NCBI GenBank assembly: GCA_017993775.1
Contig: JAGOMA010000017.1
Location: forward strand, 57,659-121,658
Source of the DNA: Chloroflexota bacterium
GTDB taxonomy: Bacteria > Chloroflexota > Anaerolineae > Promineifilales > Promineifilaceae
Direction of reading: 5' to 3'
Length of the DNA: 64,000 nt
The position numbers and the translations under genes were made by a program. Position 1 is the stretch's first letter, and each line of letters begins with the position of its first letter. Positions 44,847 to 54,100 of the stretch are shown one piece after another. The notes beneath the pieces are model-generated. The model was not told where the DNA came from, made no database searches, and saw only the letters and a list, made by a program, of their open reading frames with translations.

Positions 44847-45283
44847 GCTGGCTCCTCCGGTAAGACAACCTTGGCGCCGGTTTGCATTTCAATGCGCTGA
44901 ATGAACTCCTGGTGTAAGTCGGTCGTGAATAGACTGTCTTCATTTTGGAACTTAGGCTGCCCGACAACCAGATAATCGGCGCCGATTTCGTGGCAAAGTG
45001 TGGGGATCTCTTCGGTTACACGGCCGTGTCGGATGATCCCTTCAGCCTTAACCTGTTTTGCTTCGGCCTGTGCCTGAGCCGCCAGCAAAATAAATTCGCC
45101 CATTTGGGCCATCTCTTTCGATATGGTCTGGGTCCGGCTGCTGGTGGTGCGGTCGAGGAATTCAAGGTTGACGACGTACAGAAAAAATAGGGTCAACTGT
45201 GTCTCTTGGGCCAGGGCAATAGCCCGGTTGATGGTCGGCTGGCTGCCCGGGCCGCCCCGTACTGCACAAACGATACCGCTCAT
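44843..45283 (-). CDS. Universal stress protein (UspA) family protein, upstream copy
   Basis: A 146-residue UspA-like protein (IVCAVRGGPGSQPTINRAIALAQ; ADYLVVGQPKFQNEDSLF). It shares the CAVRGG start with the second Usp gene downstream of the transporter but lacks a canonical ATP-binding loop. AAAGGGGG is six bases before ATG 45283; the longer frame to 45412 lacks a site. The stop overlaps the transporter start (ATGA), so it is probably a cytoplasmic regulator of that transporter. Confidence 0.87.
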   Translation of the reverse strand: MSGIVCAVRGGPGSQPTINRAIALAQETQLTLFFLYVVNLEFLDRTTSSRTQTISKEMAQMGEFILLAAQAQAEAKQVKAEGIIRHGRVTEEIPTLCHEIGADYLVVGQPKFQNEDSLFTTDLHQEFIQRIEMQTGAKVVLPEEPA

Positions 45284-45469
45284 GAATACCCCCTTTCTCG
45301 TTTTAGCGAATATATTGAAAAAGCCTGAGTTTTTGTCTGACGACCGTTTCCCTTCACAATATGCCAAACCTTCTACATAGTAAACGAAAGTGCATCGTGG
45401 GCACAATAACAAAAAGCAGTTTCAATCAGACCTTTTCCCCTGCACCCCTTCAAGCTAAAATCCTTGCTC

Positions 45470-47659
45470 ATGATCCATTACAATCCTGGTACTCACACAT
45501 TTAACCTGCTCGGCTCTAACAGCCATTACGCGATGATGGTGGATGGCGACGGCCGTCTCACCCACCTCGCCTGGGGACCAACACCAGACCCGGTCACGGG
45601 CCACAACCGCTTCGCCCCGCCCGGCCAAAGCTCCTTCGAATTCCAGGGCCAGCGCGACGAACTCCCGGCCTACGGTCCCATTTCCGTCCACGAAGTCGCG
45701 CTTAAAATCAGCTTTCTCAAAGCGCCCGCCCCTCTCAGCACCGGCGAAGCCCTCTATCGCCCCATCCGCGACGTGCGCCTCGCCTACACCGGCCACGAAA
45801 TTATCACCGACGCTCAACCAGGGCTTGCCCCCGCGCATGGCTTGCCCACCGCTCAAACTCCGCCGCCCCAAATCTTGCGTGTCTTTCTCCATGACCCGGC
45901 CCAGCCGCTCACTGTCGCCCTCTGTTACCGCCTCGCCCCCCAAAGCGACATCATCGAACGCTGGTGCGTACTCACCAACACCGGCCCCGACCCTATCCGC
46001 ATTGAAAAACTCGCGTTTGCCGCCCTGCACCTGCCGCCCGGTTCCAGCGAAGTGACCACCGTGCATGGCGCCTGGGGCGCAGAATTCACCACGCAGCGCC
46101 ATATTCTACCTGTCGGCAGCTTCAACATTGGCCACCGCAGCGTGCAAACCGGCCACGCCTTCAACCCCTTCTTCCTGGCCAATCGGCCCGGCCACGCCAC
46201 CGAAACGAGCGGCCCGGTCTATTTTGGCGCGCTGGCTTTCAGCGGCGCGTGGCAGCTTACCTTCGAGCACCAACACAGCGGCGATGTGCGCGTTTTCGGC
46301 GGGTACAACCCGTTCGACTTTGAACTGATTCTCCAGCCCGGCCAGACGCATACCACGCCGGCTTTTGTCTGCGGCGTCAGCGGCGAGGGGTGGGGCGGGG
46401 CCAGCCGCCGGCTGCACGCCTTCACCCGCAGCCACGTCTTGCCGGCGACGCCGCCGCGCCCCGTCCTTTACAACAGTTGGGAGGCCACCTACTTCGCCCT
46501 CAGCCACGAAGGGCAGGCGGCGCTGGCGCGCAAAGCGGCAGCCATCGGGGTGGAATTGTTTGTGCTGGATGATGGCTGGTTTGGCGGCCGTCGCAGCCCG
46601 CTTTCCGGCCTGGGCGATTGGACCGTCAGCCCGGACGTGTTCCCGCGCGGCCTCCAGCCGCTCATCGAGGAAGTTCACGCGCTGGGCATGAAATTTGGCC
46701 TCTGGTTCGAGCCGGAAATGGTCAACCCCGATTCCGATCTGTACCGAGCGCATCCCGATTGGGTGCTGCACTTCCCTGGCCGCCCGCGTACCGAGGCCCG
46801 GATGCAGTTGGTGCTGGATTACGGCCGTGACGAAGTGATTGCGTACATCTTCTCCGCGCTTGATGCTCTCTTGTCTACCCATGACATTGACTTCATCAAG
46901 TGGGACATGAACCGCAACGTTACCGAACCCGGTTCGGTGACGGGCAAGGCCATCTGGCGCGCGCATACGGCCGGCGTTTACCGGTTAATGGATCGCCTGC
47001 GGCAAAAATACCCTGGTCTGTCCTTGCAAAGCTGCTCCGGCGGCGGCGGGCGGGTCGATTTAGGCATCTTGGGGCGCGTCGATCAAGTCTGGACCAGCGA
47101 CAACACCGACGCTCTCGACCGCCTGCGCATCCAGGAAGGCTTTTCACTGGCTTACCCGGCGCGCATCATGGAAGCCTGGGTGACGCACGAAAAAAATCAC
47201 CAGACCGGCCGCGTGCTGGACCTGTCCACCCGCTTCGACGTGGCCATGCGCGGCGCCCTGGGCATCGGCTCCGACCTCAACGCCCTCAGCGACGATGAAC
47301 TCAAAGAGTACGCTGGCTACATCGCCTTTTACAAACGTTTCCGCCATGTCGTCCAGGATGGCGATCTCTACCGCCTGGAAACGCTGGCCGAACATGGCGC
47401 GTCCACTCTCCTTTACGTCCTGCCCGACCAGAGCGAGGCCGTCTACTCCGTTGCAGTTCATGATCATTTGATTGGCCGTCACCGCCCGCCCGCTCGTCTG
47501 TTGGGGCTGAGTCCCCAGGCAACCTATGCCCTCTACGACCGCCACCAACGCATCATGGATCGTCTCACCGGCGCCGACCTCATGGCTCAGGGTATTGCCG
47601 GCGACACGTATGGCCCGGCGGGTTTTAGCCGCACCATTCATTTGAAGGTGGCCGGTTAG
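45470..47659 (+). CDS. GH36 alpha-galactosidase
   Basis: A 729-residue alpha-galactosidase of family GH36 with the usual N-terminal beta-sandwich and (beta/alpha)8 barrel. The nucleophile is D479 in DFIKWDMNR and the acid/base aspartate lies in WTSDNTDALDR around residue 544-547. YNSWEATYFA and LDDGWFGGR are also conserved. It releases alpha-galactose from melibiose/raffinose-type sugars. No signal peptide, so the substrate must be imported, consistent with the GPH symporter gene downstream. ATG 45470 has no ribosome site; TTG 45464 is an alternative and leaderless translation is possible. Two ACGGCCGT copies occur in the gene. Confidence 0.93.
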   Translation: MIHYNPGTHTFNLLGSNSHYAMMVDGDGRLTHLAWGPTPDPVTGHNRFAPPGQSSFEFQGQRDELPAYGPISVHEVALKISFLKAPAPLSTGEALYRPIRDVRLAYTGHEIITDAQPGLAPAHGLPTAQTPPPQILRVFLHDPAQPLTVALCYRLAPQSDIIERWCVLTNTGPDPIRIEKLAFAALHLPPGSSEVTTVHGAWGAEFTTQRHILPVGSFNIGHRSVQTGHAFNPFFLANRPGHATETSGPVYFGALAFSGAWQLTFEHQHSGDVRVFGGYNPFDFELILQPGQTHTTPAFVCGVSGEGWGGASRRLHAFTRSHVLPATPPRPVLYNSWEATYFALSHEGQAALARKAAAIGVELFVLDDGWFGGRRSPLSGLGDWTVSPDVFPRGLQPLIEEVHALGMKFGLWFEPEMVNPDSDLYRAHPDWVLHFPGRPRTEARMQLVLDYGRDEVIAYIFSALDALLSTHDIDFIKWDMNRNVTEPGSVTGKAIWRAHTAGVYRLMDRLRQKYPGLSLQSCSGGGGRVDLGILGRVDQVWTSDNTDALDRLRIQEGFSLAYPARIMEAWVTHEKNHQTGRVLDLSTRFDVAMRGALGIGSDLNALSDDELKEYAGYIAFYKRFRHVVQDGDLYRLETLAEHGASTLLYVLPDQSEAVYSVAVHDHLIGRHRPPARLLGLSPQATYALYDRHQRIMDRLTGADLMAQGIAGDTYGPAGFSRTIHLKVAG

Positions 47660-47704
47660 CAGGGGCGGGCAGGGATGGAAGGAATTAGGAGAAAAGGAAA
47701 ATGA

Positions 47705-47749
47705 TGTTACCGGTAACACTTGACAGGCGAGATGGATTGATGTCATAAT
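47705..47749 (+). promoter_or_regulatory. Perfect palindromic operator with adjacent promoter
   Basis: TGTTACCGGTAACA (47705-47718) is a perfect 14-bp palindrome of the LacI-family operator style. It abuts TTGACA (47720-47725), which pairs with CATAAT (47744-47749) at an 18-bp spacing. The promoter points to the TetR regulator and GPH symporter. A repressor here would block both genes. The nearest regulator is the TetR gene itself, but a LacI-type protein elsewhere is equally possible. Confidence 0.6.
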
Positions 47750-47810
47750 AGGGGACACCAATTTAAGGTGAAAACAGGTTGTCTGGGTGCATCGACGGGA
47801 GGGTGCGGTC

Positions 47811-48419
47811 ATGGGCAGCAGTCAGTCAGAAGCGGGGGAGAAACGGCCGTATACCGCCACCGCCCAAACCGAAATCAAAGCCCAGTCGCGGCAAAACATC
47901 CTCGACGCCACCGTCGCGTTGTACGACGAAGCCTGGCTGGACCAGATCACCCTGCAGCAAGTCGCTCAGGGTGCGGGCGTCGCCAGCAAAACCATCCTGC
48001 GCCACTTTGGCTCCAAAGAAAATCTGCTTGTGGCCGCCAACGAAGCGGCGCGCGCCCGCCCCGACATGCAGCGCGCCGAACCACAGCCCGGCAGCGCCGC
48101 CGCTGCTGTGGCTTGTGTGGTAGCTCATTACGAGGTGATGGGGCGCGCCCTGTGGCGCTCGCTGGTGCAGGAGGAGCGTTATCCTGCTCTACAGCCTATT
48201 TTGGCTGACGGCCGTATCTTCCATGAAGCCTGGGTGCGCCGCGCCTTCGCTCCCCAACTCGCTCGATCCAACCAACCCGACACCCTGCTGCACCAACTGT
48301 ACACGCTCACCGACTTTTTTACCTGGAAGCTGCTGCGTCTGGAGCGCGGCTTGTCCCAACCGGAAACCGAAGCTGTGATGCTGGAGATGATCACGGCCGT
48401 TTTACCCATCACCTGTTAG
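47811..48419 (+). CDS. TetR-family transcriptional regulator
   Basis: A 202-residue regulator with an N-terminal TetR helix-turn-helix (SRQNILDATVALYDEAWLDQITLQQVAQGAGVASKTILRHFGSKENLL, residues about 24-72) and a helical ligand-binding C-terminal domain. GGAGGG lies seven bases before ATG 47811; an in-frame ATG at 47787 has none. It is between the alpha-galactosidase and GPH symporter genes and is followed by the latter after 26 bp, so it probably controls galactoside use. An ACGGCCGT-rich N-terminal tail (EKRPYTATAQ) precedes the HTH. Confidence 0.88.
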   Translation: MGSSQSEAGEKRPYTATAQTEIKAQSRQNILDATVALYDEAWLDQITLQQVAQGAGVASKTILRHFGSKENLLVAANEAARARPDMQRAEPQPGSAAAAVACVVAHYEVMGRALWRSLVQEERYPALQPILADGRIFHEAWVRRAFAPQLARSNQPDTLLHQLYTLTDFFTWKLLRLERGLSQPETEAVMLEMITAVLPITC

Positions 48420-48445
48420 AAAATTCATACAACGTAGGAGATTTC

Positions 48446-49819
48446 ATGAGCACACCCCCCATTTCCCCGCCGCCCGCCGCCCTTGCGCCCATTGGCAAAG
48501 GCGAAAAGTTTGCCTTTACCCTTGGTTCGGTGGGCAAGAACATCTTATTTTGGGGCATCGGCACCTTTTTGCTGGTTTTTTATACCGATGTGTTTGGGCT
48601 GACGCCAACGGCCGTCGGCACCCTGTTCCTCGTCGCCCGCCTGATGGACGCCGTCAACGACCCCATCGTCGGCTACATCCTCGACCACCTCAAGCCCACC
48701 CGCTGGGGCCGCTTCCGGCCGTGGCTGCTGCTGGGCGGCGTGCTGGCCGGGTTGAACTTCGCCGCCATGTTCCTGGGGCCGGAACTGTCGTACAGTGGCA
48801 AGCTGCTCTACGCCTATGTCACCTATCTGGTTTTTGGCATTACATTTGACCTGGTAGACATCCCCTACTCCTCGCTGATGGTGACGATGACCCAGAACAC
48901 CCACGAGCGCAACAAGCTCAACAGCCTGGTGGCCATCGGCCTGATTATCGGCACGGGGCTGGCGGTGGTGGGCACGGTGCCGCTGGTGGGCATGTTCCCC
49001 ACGCCGCAGCAAGGCTACCGCATGGTCGGTCTCATTTATGGCCTCATTGCCCTGGTGGCAGTGGCGATTTCTGCGGCCGTGGCCAAAGAGCGCGTGCCGC
49101 GTGGTCCTGACGAGAGTTACACGTTGCGCCAGTTGTACCCCATCCTCATCAAAAACAAGCCGTTTATGATTTTGATGCTCTCGACGGTGCTGTTCAGCAT
49201 CGGTAACTTTGTCGTTACCAGCGCCAACGTCATTTTTTACACCTACTTTGTGGGCAGCGCCGATTTGTTTGGTCCGGTGCAGTTGGCCACCGGCCCGGCG
49301 ATTTTGCTGGCGGCCATTGGGATGCCCTACATGGCCGGACGGCTGGGCAAGCGCAACACCTACATGGTAGGTTTTGCCCTGACGATCCTGATTGGCGTGC
49401 TGTTTTTTATCCTGCGACCGACCAGTTTGCCGCTGCTGATTGCCCTGGCGGCGGGCATGGCCGTGGCCGGTTCGCCCGGCGCGGCGCTAATTGATTCGAT
49501 GGTGGCCGACACCAACGAGTACGCTGAATGGCAGACGGGCACGCGCTCGGAGGGGGCGATTCAGGCGGGTTTTACGTTTGTTAAGAAGTCGGCCAACGGG
49601 CTGGGCGGGGCGCTGGCGGGCTATATGCTGGCCTGGGTGGGCTACCAGCCCAACGTGGCCCAATCGCCGGAAACGCAGACCGGGCTGCTGGCAATGGTCA
49701 GTCTGGTTCCGGCGGGCTTTGCCGTGCTGGCGATGGTTGCCATGTACTTTTACCCGCTGACGGAGGCGAAGTTTGAGGCGTTGTTGCTGGAATTGCAGGG
49801 GCGGAAGGCGGGGAAGTAG
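48446..49819 (+). CDS. GPH-family sugar:cation symporter
   Basis: A 457-residue twelve-helix transporter of the glycoside-pentoside-hexuronide family (MelB relatives). Family motifs are LGSVGKNILFWGIGTFLLVFYTDVFGL, RLMDAVNDPIVGYILDH (the cation-site aspartate), and RWGRFRPWLLLG. It most likely imports a galactoside using Na+ or H+. The TetR gene precedes it by 26 bp and TAGGAG sits five bases before ATG 48446. With GH36 upstream and GH2 downstream it completes a galactoside-use cluster. Confidence 0.9.
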   Translation: MSTPPISPPPAALAPIGKGEKFAFTLGSVGKNILFWGIGTFLLVFYTDVFGLTPTAVGTLFLVARLMDAVNDPIVGYILDHLKPTRWGRFRPWLLLGGVLAGLNFAAMFLGPELSYSGKLLYAYVTYLVFGITFDLVDIPYSSLMVTMTQNTHERNKLNSLVAIGLIIGTGLAVVGTVPLVGMFPTPQQGYRMVGLIYGLIALVAVAISAAVAKERVPRGPDESYTLRQLYPILIKNKPFMILMLSTVLFSIGNFVVTSANVIFYTYFVGSADLFGPVQLATGPAILLAAIGMPYMAGRLGKRNTYMVGFALTILIGVLFFILRPTSLPLLIALAAGMAVAGSPGAALIDSMVADTNEYAEWQTGTRSEGAIQAGFTFVKKSANGLGGALAGYMLAWVGYQPNVAQSPETQTGLLAMVSLVPAGFAVLAMVAMYFYPLTEAKFEALLLELQGRKAGK

Positions 49820-49939
49820 GAATTGTGAATGGTGAATTGTGAATTGTGAAGTGGGGGGAGGGATACGGCCGTTTCCGCCATAGACGGGTATATGACCTGG
49901 AGCGGATGTCAGCAGGTGATGTTAATACTGGAGAGCTAA
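49820..49939. repeat. AATTGTGAATGGTGAA element plus ACGGCCGT
   Basis: Direct short repeats of AATTGTGAAT/GGTGAATTGTGAA immediately follow the symporter stop, then a GGGGGGAGGG run and an ACGGCCGT copy. A near-copy of the same composite lies at about 51112-51155, upstream of the beta-galactosidase. Confidence 0.5.
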
Positions 49940-50548
49940 ATGCTGCACAAGAGTCTGATGCTCGTATGTCTGTTGCTGAGTTTGGTAGGATGTACTGGAA
50001 ACGTTGGCGCGCCAATCACCAGTCAGCCGGATACCCCGGAGCTAACAACAGAATTTGTCATGGAGAAAGACCTGGAATTTCGGAGTATTAAAAACGGTTT
50101 TGTTTTGGAGTATCCCGCAGACTGGGAAGTAGCGGGGGAGAATATGATCTGGGTAGAGCCAAGTGAGGCTGATTTTCCACAAGATCATCGTTCAATATTA
50201 ACTGAGGTAGATTTCAGTTTGTTTACAAGGGGTCCATATGTTGGAAACTTCAGTAGGAAATGGCGAATCCCTCAGTCTGCGCGCGAAGTGGCACAAGTGA
50301 TCGTTGGTACAAGGGACTATCCTGAGGTTATCCAACCTGTTAAAGCGGTTAGTATCAATGGATTTGATGGAGCTACTTCTCTAATGGCTGTTGAGACCCG
50401 TATACCATTGCATAGATACGGAATTGTATTACGCATCGCTAGTGACAAAGTTATTGTCCTAGGCACAGATGGGCCAGCCAGTCGCAGCGAGGAAATGCAG
50501 AATATTCTAAATGCAATAGCGCTCAACATTCGTCCCATAGAGGAATAA
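49940..50548 (+). CDS. Putative lipoprotein of unknown function
   Basis: A 202-residue protein with a lipoprotein signal peptide (lipobox LVGC, cysteine near residue 18). A region resembling PsbP/DUF1795-type extracellular domains follows (GFVLEYPADWEVAGENMIWVEP), as in many short envelope lipoproteins. It is lower in G+C than its neighbours and has no ACGGCCGT copy. ATG 49940 has GGAGAG just upstream. It interrupts the galactoside genes, with the vapB/vapC remnant next to it, so this segment may be a small insertion. Confidence 0.7.
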   Translation: MLHKSLMLVCLLLSLVGCTGNVGAPITSQPDTPELTTEFVMEKDLEFRSIKNGFVLEYPADWEVAGENMIWVEPSEADFPQDHRSILTEVDFSLFTRGPYVGNFSRKWRIPQSAREVAQVIVGTRDYPEVIQPVKAVSINGFDGATSLMAVETRIPLHRYGIVLRIASDKVIVLGTDGPASRSEEMQNILNAIALNIRPIEE

Positions 50549-50642
50549 GTTGGCTTGTAGCAAACGGCCAACCCGGTCAGAGACACTTCTGCGCTGTCGA
50601 TGAAGGGCTGGGATGGCTGGCGGTGGGAGAGGGATACGGCCG

Positions 50643-50798
50643 TTATGCTTGATCGGTTGGCGAAAAGAGCTTCAACTCTGGAATGTATCGGAAATCCTTG
50701 CGGTTCAGGGTGTACAGTTTAACGTCATGGTCCAAAGCTGTGGCGGCGATGAGCGCATCTGGCAGGCTCAGTTTATGGCTCAGGACATATGCTTCCAT
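50643..50798 (-). pseudogene. Truncated PIN-domain (VapC-type) toxin remnant
   Basis: A 51-residue ORF (starts MEAYVLSHKL). It matches only the C-terminal half of a PIN ribonuclease (SLPDALIAATALDHDVKLYTLNRKDF). The first half with its catalytic Asp and Glu residues is missing. It starts three bases after the antitoxin stop, where the complete toxin gene would normally begin. An internal deletion most likely destroyed the toxin. Confidence 0.6.
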
Positions 50799-50801
50799 CA
50801 G

Positions 50802-51014
50802 CTATTTGGGCCAAGCCTGTTGACGGATGGTATCTAAATCAATGTTCCGACCTTGCCAAATACCGGCCAGGGCAAAAAAATCCGCTTTTGTTTTACCGGA
50901 ATCATTTTCCTGGAAATCGGTTGTTACCAAGCTCACAAAATCCAGCGACCGCAGTAGCTCTGACAATAATTGCGCCTTTTCTTTGTCTTTGACCTGAATA
51001 ATAATTTGTTCCAT
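50802..51014 (-). CDS. VapB-like antitoxin of a broken toxin-antitoxin pair
   Basis: A 70-residue protein (MEQIIIQVKDKEKAQLL...), ending in KADFFALAGIWQGRNIDLDTIRQQAW, the C-terminal pattern of small antitoxins that precede PIN toxins. It binds the toxin and represses the operon in intact systems. Its toxin is truncated (50643-50798). ATG 51014 is chosen over 51032 because the conserved MEQIIIQVKD starts there. No ACGGCCGT lies inside, consistent with acquired DNA. Confidence 0.6.
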   Translation of the reverse strand: MEQIIIQVKDKEKAQLLSELLRSLDFVSLVTTDFQENDSGKTKADFFALAGIWQGRNIDLDTIRQQAWPK

Positions 51015-51185
51015 ACTATTACGCCTCCACACACAGCCTGCTGCCTGACCAGCTTTACCTGATGAGGATTATACAATAGGTTGGTACGGGGGAGAAACGG
51101 CCGTGTTGAAGTGTAAATTGTGAATGGTGAAGTTGGGGGGGCAACGGCCGTATCCGTCTCCAATCTAAAAAAGGAAGAACAACCA

Positions 51186-54100
51186 ATGTCAGAGAATGCA
51201 GACCGCCCCGGTCTCCAGTCTCTAATCTCCAATCTCAACCCTATGAATAACCAACACCTCTACCAAAACGCTCGCATTTTCGGCCTGAACAAAGAACCCG
51301 GCCGCTGCACCTCCGCCAGCTTTCCCGATCCGATGGCGGCCCTGTCCGGTCGCTCGCCCTACGAGCTGTCCCTGGATGGCGACTGGCGTTTCCACTGGGC
51401 GGCTAAACCGGCGGAACGGCCGTCTACCTTCCACCTCCCCACCTGCGACGACAGCGCCTGGGACGCCATTCCCGTGCCGTCCAACTGGGAGATGCAGGGC
51501 TACGGTGCGCCCGTCTACGCCCCGGCCCACATGCCCAAAAGCCTGCGCCAGGCCGACATGCCCAACATTGACCCCGACAACAACCCCGTCGGCTCTTACC
51601 GGCGCACCTTCACCGTGCCCGAAAACTGGGCCGGGCGCGAGATCATCCTGCACTTTGGCGGCGTCAGCTCCGCCTGTCTGGTATGGGTGAATGGGCAGCA
51701 GGTCGGCTACAGCCAGGACAGCATGTTGCCGGCCGAATTCCGCATCACCCCCTACGTGCAGTCCGGCGAAAACCTGCTGGCCGTGCTGGTCTACCGCTGG
51801 TCGGATGGCTCCTACCTGGAGAACCAGGACATGTGGTTCCTCTCCGGCATCTTCCGGCGCGTGAAGCTGCTGGCCGTGCCGCCCGCCCACATCCGCGATT
51901 TTGCCGTGCATACCGACCTGGACGAGAACTACCGGGATGCGGTGCTGCGGATTGAAGCGACCGTGCGTGACCTGATGGGGGAGAAACGGCCGTTTTCCCT
52001 CCTCGCCCAACTTTTCGACGCCCACACCCAATTGGTCGCCGAATTCAGCCAATCCGGCAGCCCATCACCCGGCGCGGAAACAACCATCACTCTCCAATCT
52101 CCAATCGCTAATCCCCAAAAATGGACTGCCGAGACGCCCCATCTTTACCATCTGCTGCTCACCCTCCAGGACGAATCTGGGCAGATTGTCGAAGTGCGCC
52201 ATACGCGCATCGGCTTCCGGCAGGTGGCAATTCGGGACAGGCAGTTGTGGGTCAACGGCCGTGCCATCCTCCTCAAAGGCGTCAACCGCCACGACTTCGA
52301 CCCCGTCACCGGCCATACCATGACCCTGGACCGCCTGCGCCAAGACCTGCTGACGATGAAACGCTTCAACATCAACGCCGTGCGCACCTCCCATTACACC
52401 GACGACGAGCGCTTCTACGACCTGTGCGACGAACTGGGCCTCTACGTCATGGACGAGGCCAACATCGAAACCCACGGTTACCGCGACGCCATGCGCGGCG
52501 ATATGCAGTGGCTGCCCGCCATGCAAGACCGCGTCGAGCGCATGATCGCCCGCGACAAAAACCACCCCTGCGTCATCATCTGGTCGCTGGGCAACGAATC
52601 GAGCAGCGACGACAAATTCCGCCGCCTGACAGAGCGCGTGCATGAATTGGACGGCCGTCCCGTCCACTATGAGCAAGACTACACCGGCGAATACGTGGAC
52701 ATTTTTTCCACCATGTACCCCACGGCCAAACAGTGGACGGCCGTCGCCGAAGGCGGCGGCTACACCGCCCGCACCGCCGCCCTGACCTGGGAAAAAGTCG
52801 GCGGGCCGCTGACGGCCGACAAACCGCTGGTTATCTGCGAATACGCCCACGCGATGGGCAACAGCGTCGGCAGCCTGCAAAAGTACATGGACGTATTCGA
52901 GAAGTACCCGCAGTGCATCGGCGGCTTCATCTGGGATTTCGCCGATCAGGCCATTTTGCGCCACGACGAAAACGGCCGTCCCCTTTGGCACATCGGCGGG
53001 GATTTGGGCGACGAGTACGACTTCGCCATGTTCGGCTGCAACGGTCTCTTTTTCGCCGACCGTACGCCCCATCCCTCCGCCTGGCAGGTGAAAAAAGTGT
53101 ACCAACCTGTCGCTTTAGAAGCGGTGGATTTGGCCGCCGGGCGGCTGCGCATAGCCAATAAGAATATCTTCACCGATTTAAGCGGCCTCCGGCTTCGCTG
53201 GCAGGTAACGGAGGATGGCGAGATCGTCCAGTCTGGTGAATTGGCCGCGCCGGACTGCGCGTCGGGCACGGCCGTTTCCCTTACCATCCCCTACACTTTG
53301 CCAACCGCCAAACCCGGCCGCGAGTATCATCTGCTCGTTGAATGTGTCCTGGCTGCAGACGCGCCCTGGGCCGCCGCCGGGCACGTTGTCGCTTGGGAGC
53401 AGTTGGCCTTGCCGGTAAAGGTGGCTGTACCTCGTCTGGCCTCACCTGGGGAGATGCGGCCGCTGGACGTGATGGAAACGGCCGTGTCCGTCACCATCAG
53501 CGGCAAAGGCTTTGCCCTCACCTTCAACCGCCAGACCGGCGCTTTGACCGAATTTCTGACGCCTGGCCTGTCGCTGCTGGCCGGGCCGCTGGTTCCCAAC
53601 CTCTGGCGCGTGCCCATCGACAACGATGTGGCTCCGCTGGTGCTGGACAGCCGCGCCAAATACCTGGGCTACGCTCGCCAGCCCTGGCGCAGATTGGACC
53701 AATCTCCCAAATTGGTCCAATCTTTCCACGTCATCCATCCGGTCCCCGCAGTGGTGCAAATCACGGCCAGCTGGCAGGAGAAACACGGCCGTTCCCTGCT
53801 GACGGCCGTCTACACCGTCTACGGCAGCGGCGATGTGGTGGTAGAGTGCCGCTTCACCCCGGCCATCGACATGGTGCGCTTTGGCATGATGGTGGACGTG
53901 CCCGGCCGGTTGAACCGCCTGACGTGGCTGGGGCGCGGTCCGCAGGAGACCATGTGGGACCGGCAAACCGGCGCGGCCGTCGGGCGCTACGCCCTGCCGG
54001 TCGAGGAAGCCATCCATCACTACGCTCGGCCGCAGGAAAATGGCAATCGCAGTGATGTGCGCTGGGCGACGCTGACCAACGCGGCGGGCGACGGCCTGCT

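Noticed and set aside
45284..45469. Operator for the alpha-galactosidase gene
   Set aside because: No copy of TGTTACCGGTAACA or clear dyad is seen in this divergent region.
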